A stretch of 64,000 bases of DNA from Daphnia carinata (taxonomy: Eukaryota > Arthropoda > Branchiopoda > Diplostraca > Daphniidae), in contig NC_081333.1 in the NCBI RefSeq assembly GCF_022539665.2, forward strand, positions 1,612,001-1,676,000, in the 5' to 3' direction. The notes below the pieces were generated by a model that had not been told where the DNA came from, made no database searches, and saw nothing but the letters and a program-made list of their open reading frames with translations. The translations under genes were made by a program, and so were the position numbers. This document shows positions 54,201 to 64,000 of this stretch, in pieces; position 1 is the stretch's first letter, and every line of letters starts with the position of its first letter.

Positions 54201-54711
54201 ATCACTAGTGCGGTTATCTCAGGTACAAAAATAGACGGGCTGCTTATTTTTCCTGTTACATTCTGCTAATCTAACGCCACTTAGGCAAGGGCCAAAGCAG
54301 AACTACGAACGGAAGTCACAGGACAAGACGCTCGCGACGTGATTGAATTAGTAAAAACAAGTTTTGATGACGTCTTTAAAAATGAATTTGGTTCATTGGA
54401 TTTTAGCCGCTCTCAGAATGGTTCGGGAATGAGCTCGCGAAACGAGGTAAGACTTGACTATCGTACATTACGCTGGCGAAGATACCGTTTTTTATCAATT
54501 GTTAACATTGTAGGGTAAAAGATTCATCGCGTTTCTTCAATCTTATGCCAGTAGGCATGATAAACTGTCATTTAGTTTTGACGAACTGAAAGCTCTTGCA
54601 GTACAATGCAACTTGGGACAAACAGGGAACTTTAAGCAGTTCATAGAAACGTTGAATAACCAAAATTATTTGTTGAATAAGGGTGGTTCCATTTATAAGT
54701 TAGTTAGTTGA
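51232..54711 (+). CDS. MCM8: DNA helicase MCM8, with two apparent reading-frame breaks
   Basis: AAA+ helicase that works with MCM9 in homologous recombination and crosslink repair. The start at 51232 gives a Gly/Arg/Asn-rich N-terminus ([15 protein letters not shown]), as in other MCM8 proteins. Recognised exons include 51232-51373, 51932-52357, 52429-52530, 52589-52780, 52869-52953, 53029-53184, 53247-53416, 53474-53508, 53575-53752, 54285-54446 and 54514-54711. Seen in order: the N-terminal OB region with a Cys4-type zinc element (FQCRTCSG), Walker [11 protein letters not shown], Walker [21 protein letters not shown], arginine finger LLSRFDLVF, and a winged-helix-like end. Two joins fail: near 51574-51612 no canonical intron reconciles the frames, and at about 54001-54006 the protein runs on only if one more G is present (IIPG then VRLCLND). 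These may be sequence errors or real damage. Confidence 0.88.
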
Positions 54712-55169
54712 TTTAAATTCTAAAAAAACGTCGGTTGATGTGTGTACTTATCCAGCAATGTGCTTACGAATACAAAACGTTGGTATGAAACTGAAGTAAA
54801 CATTGAAGAAATGAAAATGATACATATAAGAAGTGGTTGCTTAGTTAGTAGTGCACAATTGAGAAGAAAGTTGCACGTGTAAAAATTGAACAGCTTTTCT
54901 GAGGAGGTAAAAACGGAGAGAAAAATCAAGAATGAGATTACTTCCGATTTAAAAATAACGGATGACTGTGCGGATGTCCTACAGACCGTCAATGCACTTA
55001 CTTTCCTTTGGCAGAATTATTCGCCAACGACTACTGCTAGTATCTCATCGTCGAAGAGTTAGAAATAGTTACTGAACATGAAAAATTCCCCAAATGATAG
55101 ATGTTCCGACCCTAGAGATAACGACGCCCCGTCCTGCACCTCCTAAGTTAATGCACAATTCCATCACAA
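54712..55169. other. Convergent 3' regions of MCM8 and adenylosuccinate synthetase
   Basis: About 460 bases between converging stop codons. No further gene was seen. Confidence 0.45.
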
Positions 55170-57364
<2,195 letters not shown>

Positions 57365-59206
57365 TTTATTTTACCCACGTGTTGCTGGGCGTCGTGGAAT
57401 ATGGGCAGTACAGTTTCCACGCTCTTTTCGTCTAACGCCGTTACCAGGATACTAGCACTGTGATCATGTACAAGAATGACCTTGATGGTGACAATTCCAA
57501 ACGCTAAAAATTAATACATGGAAAATCAATATCAATCTTCAACTAAAATGCTAACATAAATTAATCTTAAGGAATATTTGTGAAAATATTTACAGTTGAT
57601 GGAGTTTTAGTTGGCAAAACATATAAACATTTAATTTTTTTAGTGCTCGTATTGGGAACTTGTAAGAATATCGGAGAACAGATGGCAGTGCTCGTCAGCA
57701 TGCAGAAGTACTGTACGCGCTGGTTGAATAGAACAAGATCTGAAAATAAGCTCAGCTCAGAATGTTTCAACGTCTCAACAAACAAACAAAAATACTACGA
57801 AACAAAAACTAAAAGGAAAATCATCGATCGATGGTCACACATGCCCAGAATACACTTACAAGAGGTAAGCCGCACTCTTTCAATATTGGAATTTTGATGT
57901 TACATCAATACTTCTTATGAAACGAAGCTTGTGAACTTCGATATTATGACGCAAAATTGGTTAAGGGGTTCAAGAAAGAAAAGAAACTAGAAAAGACGAA
58001 ATTGGATTTCAGGGATATTTCGTTCACGTTGTTCTCGGACGAAATGGGACAATTATTTCACCCTTAAACTAAAACGCGTAAACATTAACCGAAAACATGC
58101 CACCACTATTGTTCTTTAAAAAGTAATTGATACATCATACTTACCAAGATTTAATCTTGATGTTGTGGTTGGTCCCGTCGGCTTTTGAATAAAAAGCAAG
58201 AATGCTTCGCATCTCCTAAACAACGTCGAGCGGGTCTAACTTCTATTAAAGCCCGAAACCGTATTTTCTCCTGTACCTTTGTATTTATAATGGTCGCGAC
58301 GGTGGAGACAACTAGCGAGGGACTTCACCTACAGAATATCTAGCGGCGGAACTAGACTAAGCAATCTGCATTCCTGCTTTATAATTTAGCAGTTTTTTAT
58401 TTCCACGCATGTGTAATTGCTTAATTTTTTTCCAAGTTGAGCCATATCAATGGTACGCGTATAAAAATTGTAAATCCATCTACTAATGGCTTATGAGTTT
58501 TTCTTATCTATTCTGTTATCAATTTATCATGCCCGTGACAGAAATCAGGTGATCGGAACTTACATACTAGGATGCAGGTTATTTCCAGTCGGCTCCTGTT
58601 GGCAGGATGTTTTCATCGTGATAGAGGTAGTAATGGGAAGCACATGACACGGGGGAAAGTAGGAGCTCGCGTCGTCTCACGTAGTTTCGATTTTGGCACA
58701 AACAGTGGCCCCAATTTTGTTGCATGACGTCATCGTTCAAACTTAAACAAACCTCACACACTAAAAGAACGTAAAACAATGCAACAGAACACGCGTGCAG
58801 GTTTGCATTAAACGTAGAACTCTAGCAGCCACAACGTGCTCGAGACGAAAATACCCGCTTTTGTGTACAGAAACTATGGATCAGTGCCAATAACGGTGGC
58901 TTCATTTCCGCATCTGCTTTGCTGACAAATATATTCTAGGTTTTTGTTGGACCAATACAAATTTCAGCAACAAGTAGCTATCCGAAATTTGGGAGAAAAA
59001 AACTAGGGCGGTATTACAGCTTGTATATAGATCGAGGTATTCTTTAGCCAAAAAGTTGTAAATTCATTTTCAGCTATGAACAGAATACGAACCGTAATTC
59101 CAATTTACTGAGAAATAGACATATGCTTGTCGTATTTTGAATATGTAGAATGACTTCGAATTGCGATTCAGTAAAAATAAAGCCGTTTTTATTACATACA
59201 AGTGCA
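57365..59206. other. Intergenic between adenylosuccinate synthetase and NAA40
   Basis: About 1.8 kb, AT-rich. A plus-strand open frame of about 105 codons at 57580-57897 and a minus-strand one at 58579-58779 have no recognisable product or splice partners. The stretch probably includes the promoter and untranslated exon of the synthetase. Confidence 0.4.
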
Positions 59207-60102
59207 TCAACTTTTCCTAGTCCGTTTGTTACTTTTACTTAAGATCTCATAGTCGAACTGTTCTTGAAGGTTACTTGCTGGGCTTGTCTCATCAACCACA
59301 TAACTAGAAAATAATTAGAAATCTGGTATACTACAGATAGACATAATGAATTTAACAATGAAATAAACATACCCATGGCTTTTGAAAAAGCCAACTGCAT
59401 TAAGGTTGTGTACAAAGACAGTCAGCACAACTTTCCTTAAATTAGCTGTGAATGCCATGAGCTCTAAAATTTGGAGCATGAATCGTCCAAGTCCTTTATG
59501 CCTGCATTCTAATTCCAGCTGTAATTCATAGCTAGGAAAATAAGCACAAGTGTAAATCTTTAAAACAGAGAATGCTAGTTGCTTATAATACCAATATAAT
59601 ACTGGAAGCCCATAATCCATATCAAAACGAAAATGTGAGAAGGCTATGGGCTTTCCTTCTTTTGTGGAGGCAATCAAATACCAAGCAGAGTCTTCAGTCA
59701 TTTCTAAAAATTTTTCTTTTTCATTCCAGCCCCAAGCACTCTCTTCATACCTATAAGAGTGATTGTATCAAAACAGACATCTGGCCTTGCAAAGTATCTA
59801 GAAATCTTACATTTTTTTCATGTTGTTCTTCAACAGGTCAAACAATTGATCAATTGTAATTTTGTCAAGCTGAGAGGCTTTGCAACATTTTAGGTCAACA
59901 TCTAACCCATTTCGCGAAAACGAGTGAAAAGCAACCAAATGTCCAAGTGGATTATTCTGCGTGAATATACAAGGAGTTAATGACCAAATAGAAAACACAT
60001 GTTGAAATTGAATATTACTTGATCGTTTGCCTTTTTCACAATTTCTTCATCATCAGTTAATACTTTAGATTTTTTCTTAATTTTTTTCTTTCTTGAAAAC
60101 AT
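59207..60102 (-). CDS. NAA40: N-alpha-acetyltransferase 40 (NatD, histone H4/H2A N-terminal acetyltransferase)
   Basis: GNAT-family enzyme that acetylates the N-terminal Ser of histones H4 and H2A. Exons run on the minus strand from the start at 60102 to the stop at 59207; exon 1 is 60019-60102 and exon 2 starts at 59956. The N-terminus is Lys-rich (MFSRKKKIKKKSK), as in orthologues. Then come MYEESAWGWNEKEK and MTEDSAWYLIAS, and FSHFRFDMDYGLPVLYCYELQLELE, the last restored by removing an intron near 59525-59590. The acetyl-CoA loop reads RHKGLGRFM, followed by VLTVFVHNLNAVGFFKSHGY. The C-terminus ends DYEILSK and a basic tail, shorter than the His/Cys-rich human tail. A different-frame ATG upstream (60243-60245) opens a reading frame overlapping this start. 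Confidence 0.93.
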
Positions 60103-61143
60103 TTTTGTTCGCAGAATATTTTTGTAATAAAGAAATGTGAAACCAAAAAGATGTGAAGCTCTTCTATGTCATGGAAAAGAGACAAAAACATTACGTTGCT
60201 TCCACAATCGAAAAGGCGGGAACGCTCCTCGATGTCGTCTGCCACCGTTGCTGCTTTTTCTTTCGGTTATTTATTTATTTGCCTTTTTGTTTGTTTGTCG
60301 ATTTGTTTAAGCAATACTCCTGAATTGATTCACCTCAAAATAATGCATTTCAAGTAACTAAACTTGGCCGCTGATCTTAGAGAGCTCATTCTAGAAAACG
60401 TAATAGGGTCTCATTTAAAAATCTGCCCCAATTAGTTGCAATCGGTTCCTCGTCCCGCCCTGAAAAAACAACTGGGGGACTATGGAGAAACTTTCTTCAG
60501 CCGATTGGTGCAGGGCTCAATTCCTGGGTCACACCGAAGATCCAGATTCATTTAAAAACACAGTAGGCAAAATGGTGCCACATTAAAAAAAATTCCCAGC
60601 GAAATGTGAACTCCTGATTGATCAGTCAGAAGACAGATTACGCCGGCGTTAACAATCAATGCTTATAATCGGGGTTGTGAACCCCGAACAAAACCCCGAT
60701 AGCTGTGGGGGGAAAATGAGACGTCCCGAAATCCACGCCCCAAGACCTAGAAAAGGCTCTTCCGGCCGGTAATAAAAATTTCGATTGGGCCGGGGCAATC
60801 ATAGGCCCAATAATAAAGCATCAAACTTTGAAAGCAGAGCTTAGCGAAGTCTAAAATATGGAAGATCACCCCTTTTAACAACTACCTCTACTTTGGAATA
60901 ACAGTTGCCAATAACAATTAGCTCATAGCTTGTTACATGTAATTATGAAAAATACATGGTTACAAGTCTATCAGACGGGAGAGATTTCGTGGCCGCGCAA
61001 ATCGTAAAGGCCGCCAGGAGATGTCAAATGATCGCCAGTCAGGAGAGGGATAGGCGATACTGCGAACTAAATAATTACCTAAATATATTTTGTCCACTAG
61101 AAATTTATATATTCTTTCCAACAGCCAGTTCGTTCGTACATTT
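60103..61143. other. Intergenic between NAA40 and AIMP1
   Basis: About 1 kb. The part from 60640 to 60810 is richer in CCCC/GGGG runs and CCCCGA words, reminiscent of the sequence upstream of SF3B1. No gene was recognised. Confidence 0.4.
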
Positions 61144-62379
61144 TTACTTTATCTGAACATTGGCTAACGTGGCGGCTGATATGGGCCCTTTGTTAGGAAT
61201 AGAGAGAACTGCTCCTTTAAAAGTAGCAATCTTTTCGGCATTTGTTTTTAAATCTGGAGCCACTGTTTCCCATATTTTCTTTTTGGGGTTAAGTACTGGA
61301 TCCGGGCATCTAACATATCCATCGGCTTCCACTAGGTCACCGGGTACAGCTCCGTTGGGAGGCAGTAGAATTTCCACCTGATGCAAAAGTAACGCCAAAA
61401 TTTTAAAAACAAACTGATTAATAGAAAGAAACTCTAAACATGTTTTTACCTTTTCAGATGTTGATGCGCACATCAACATTCCTTCAGAGGTGATTCCTCT
61501 CATTTTAGCAGGTTTGAGATTACACATGAATACAGCAATGCGATTCTGCATCTCCTCTATGGGAACATGTTTGACCAACCCACTTACAATGGTTCTTGTT
61601 TTTTCTTCACCAAGATCAACTTCCTCCACGTACAAAGAATCAGCATCAGGATGTTTTTTAACTGAAAAAGACAAATATGAGTAACTACAAAACTAGAACT
61701 GATATTGGAGTTTTAGCATTATAACACCTGCCACAATTTTCCCAATTCGCAAGTCAATTCTACCAATATCAATGGGCCCATCATCAGATTTGACTTTATT
61801 TACTTCTCCCGACTCAGCTAAAAATAATAATAGAAGCAAATTAACAAGTGTGCAATAATTAACTGTTTGGCATTATTGAAAGTAACCTGCTTCTCCCTTT
61901 TTTAACTCTTTTATCTTTTTTACTCCTGGTGTTGGAACAACTTTTTCCTTTGATTTTTCTGCTGTGTCTTGAACTATGGGCTGTGACGCAGCAGAAGTGG
62001 AGAAGTTTCTCACACCGTGGCTGATTCCAGCCTGAATTAGCTTTTGCTTCCAAATTTCAACTTCTTTTTTCAAGTTTTCATTTTCTTGTTTTAATGTTGA
62101 CAATAAAGTGGGAGCTGCACTATTTTGAGTTCTCTCCAGCTGCAGCAACTAGAGGCCGACCCAATAACAAAAAAAAAGAAAACAAGAAAATGGGAAAGTT
62201 TTCACACAGCAATGTAGTTTTTAAAGCACGTTAAATACTTATCTTCCGTTTTCCAGAAAGCGACAGGGAAAATTGTGTATTTTCACTTGACATACCTCGT
62301 TTTTTAATGTAAATATCAAACTCTCAGCAGCTATGGCTTTCTGTTCCAGTTGCAGCAATATTCTCGTGGCCGAAGACAT
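61144..62379 (-). CDS. AIMP1: Aminoacyl-tRNA synthetase complex-interacting protein 1 (AIMP1/p43)
   Basis: Scaffold and tRNA-binding subunit of the multi-synthetase complex; the C-terminal part corresponds to EMAP-II in vertebrates. The start at 62379 gives MSSATRILLQLEQKAIAAE, a heptad-like coiled coil that continues in the next exon (LKQENENLKKEVEIWKQKL). A Lys/Ser/Thr-rich linker follows, with KKIKELKKGEAG. The C-terminal OB-fold tRNA-binding domain has IDLRIGKIVAG, VKKHPDADSLYVEEVDLGE, RTIVSGLVKHVP, NLKPAKMRGI, SEGMLMCAS and LLPPNGAVPGD. The protein ends TLANVQIK. All parts expected of the family are present. The gene is divergent from CCDC97, with start codons 330 bases apart. Confidence 0.95.
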
Positions 62380-62709
62380 GATTTTATGCAATTACAAAAT
62401 TGATGTAATTCACGATTTGTTTCGAATGTTGCTCGAGGATTAGGGCCTACGACAAGACGAAATGATCAACAAGCATGGTACTGATACTGCACTGTACTGT
62501 ACAACAAGCGAAACTGCTTTTTCTATCGATTAATAGTTTATCAATTATCATACGATACCTTATTTCCTGCCGGAGTGAGCAGACGTCCTTTGACGTTTGA
62601 AAACAAGTGTTGGTTGAATGTTGTTCGATTAGTTGTTTGTAGATGTGGTACGATTTGCCAATATTTCTATTTGCCAGCAAAAGCTGATATTCTTTGCAAG
62701 AAAATAGTA
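62380..62709. promoter_or_regulatory. Shared upstream region of AIMP1 (-) and CCDC97 (+)
   Basis: 330 bases between divergent start codons, likely a bidirectional promoter by layout. The CCDC97 frame is open upstream of its chosen ATG but without an earlier in-frame ATG, so the start may shift if there is an upstream exon. Confidence 0.45.
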
Positions 62710-63744
62710 ATGGCCCAACACTCCATTGATTCATTTTCCATTTTGGATAGGAAAGCTGATACCAGTGATGGCAAATTTGAAGTTCCATCATGTAATCCGT
62801 CAACATCCTGTGAAGATGGAAGTTCGACAATGGGATCGGCAACAGAAGAAACCCTACCAAATCAAGCATCCTACGAGTTTAACACTTCAGTCATGTTACC
62901 AACTTTAACAAAGTGTAGCAGGATTAATACCTTATCTGAAGAATCAAAAGTGGCACAAGAAGAAATTATATCTCATGTGGCAAATTGTTCTGAAGAAGTT
63001 TTTCAGAGAATACAGCATCGAGATGAGCCAACACTTTCAATTCAGCAGAAAAAAGAGATTGTAACATCATTGCTAAACTCCAGTCCTTCAAATTTTCTTG
63101 TTAGATTTGGAAAATTCTTGGAGACAAGCCATTTGAATTACTTTCATCAGTATCATGATAGCTATGAAGTTTCTTATTATCTCCAACAGTTGAACAAAGA
63201 ATCTAAGGCACAGGAAATGAGCGTCAAAAATCGTCGTTTCCATGCAATGAATGAATTGATAAAAGAAGGAAAATACTTCAGTATGAATGAAATGAGGAAA
63301 AGAAATCCAATCCTCTTTCATGAACTTATTGAGAAGTACATGACATCTGAAGAAAAGAGGTCTCTGGAACAAGACCAGCCAAAACTATGTAATCTATCCA
63401 CCATGTTCATGGCCCACATAGATGGAGATCAAACATGTTCCAAAAGAAGGAATGAACAACTAGCCAATCAGTCAGCATGGGATGAAGCTTTAGCTCATGA
63501 TGAAGAAGAAGAGGATGAAGATATAGATCAAAATGAAAAGGAGTTCTTTCGAGATGAATTTATATCAGGTATAACTTAATAGTTCTTACTGGCGGCAAAA
63601 ATTATAACTTTTTTCATAGGTATGTACAGCAGCTTTCTTCAAGGGCATGACGAGGAATTCGACTACAGCAAAATCGATGCTTCGAATCATAACGACATAA
63701 TTTCTGAAAGAGACGCAGAAGAAAGATATTTTGACAGTGACTAA
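62710..63744 (+). CDS. CCDC97: Coiled-coil domain-containing protein 97-like, two exons
   Basis: Conserved nuclear protein of the CCDC97 family; in human it has been found with SF3b/U2 snRNP proteins, otherwise its function is poorly known. Exons 62710-63568 and 63620-63744 join in frame (TCA G to GT ATG). The start is the first ATG in the open frame (MAQHSIDSFSILD). The family core is clear: FLVRFGKFLETSHLNYF, RNRRFHAMNELIKEGKYFS-type sequence, MRKRNPILFHELIEKYMT, then an acidic stretch and EFFRDEFISGMYSSFLQGHDEEFDYSKID, ending RDAEERYFDSD. If the human association holds, this window carries both SF3B1 and a likely partner, though far apart. Confidence 0.88.
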
Positions 63745-64000
63745 CATATAACAATTTGGAATTTAATATCTTGTATAAAATGATCTTTAAGTATCTCACG
63801 TATTCTGCTCCAACATTGCCCGTTTGAAAAAGTATTGGTGTTGTATAGCTTGTCTCTCTTACCTGTGAGGGCTCATTAAGCAATTAATTTTGAACCAGAA
63901 CTTTTTTAATACCAGGAGTAAACAGATCTATGCCTGATATATCTTAAGTCGTATAGTGTAATTAATGCTTATAGACAGCCCAGCATGGGAACATGCGGCC

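Noticed and set aside
57580-57897. 105-codon plus-strand frame with a hydrophobic start
   Set aside because: Family unknown, no splice continuation, and it lies in the upstream region of a minus-strand gene.
60057-60245. Overlapping minus-strand frame MADDIEERSRLFDCG upstream of NAA40 as an alternative N-terminus
   Set aside because: Its donor phase does not fit the NAA40 frame, and the MFSRKKK start already matches the Lys-rich orthologue N-terminus. It could only be an upstream open frame.

Overview
This is a eukaryotic nuclear window, most likely from a branchiopod crustacean such as Daphnia. That species call is an inference from compact genes, introns of about 55-80 bases with GT-AG borders, and arthropod-like versions of conserved animal proteins. 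No bacterial, phage or CRISPR-type system is present. About 16 protein-coding genes can be supported. I built them by joining exons by eye across splice sites and comparing the translations with families I know.

Layout: 2.0-4.1 kb, SLC16 monocarboxylate-type transporter (+). 5.1-5.4 kb, small secreted Tyr/Gly/Pro-rich protein (-). 6.3-10.2 kb, PGAP1, GPI inositol-deacylase (+). 10.8-12.9 kb, CYP3-clan-like cytochrome P450 (+) with an apparent one-base frameshift. 12.95-14.4 kb, PAK1IP1 (-). 14.8-20.2 kb, SF3B1 (+). 20.4-21.3 kb, COQ10 (-). 22.6-23.2 kb, cytidine deaminase copy 1 (+). 23.2-31 kb, a gene-poor, repeat-bearing stretch. It holds a roughly 1.7 kb GC-rich complex minisatellite, a short TTAA-flanked (piggyBac-like) inverted-repeat element packed with hairpins, and a 233-base tandem duplication. 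31.0-31.6 kb, cytidine deaminase copy 2 (+). 32.0-42.2 kb, target of rapamycin kinase TOR (-), whose last four residues come from a 16-base terminal exon. 42.9-45.1 kb, RSPRY1 (+). 45.6-50.3 kb, L-fucose kinase (-). 51.2-54.7 kb, MCM8 (+) with two frame problems. 55.2-57.4 kb, adenylosuccinate synthetase (-). 59.2-60.1 kb, NAA40 histone N-acetyltransferase (-). 61.1-62.4 kb, AIMP1 (-). 62.7-63.7 kb, CCDC97 (+).

The genes are mostly housekeeping: pre-mRNA splicing, ribosome assembly, growth signalling, nucleotide metabolism, GPI-anchor and fucose metabolism, ubiquinone handling, translation and DNA repair. They are not a pathway cluster. Several neighbours are divergent with short shared upstream regions (PAK1IP1/SF3B1, TOR/RSPRY1, FCSK/MCM8, AIMP1/CCDC97). 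Others converge tightly (P450/PAK1IP1 coding ends 47 bases apart). The least explained material is the 26-30 kb repeat region between the two cytidine deaminase copies. Three apparent single-base frame breaks (one in P450, two in MCM8) may be assembly errors and should be checked before any pseudogene claim.
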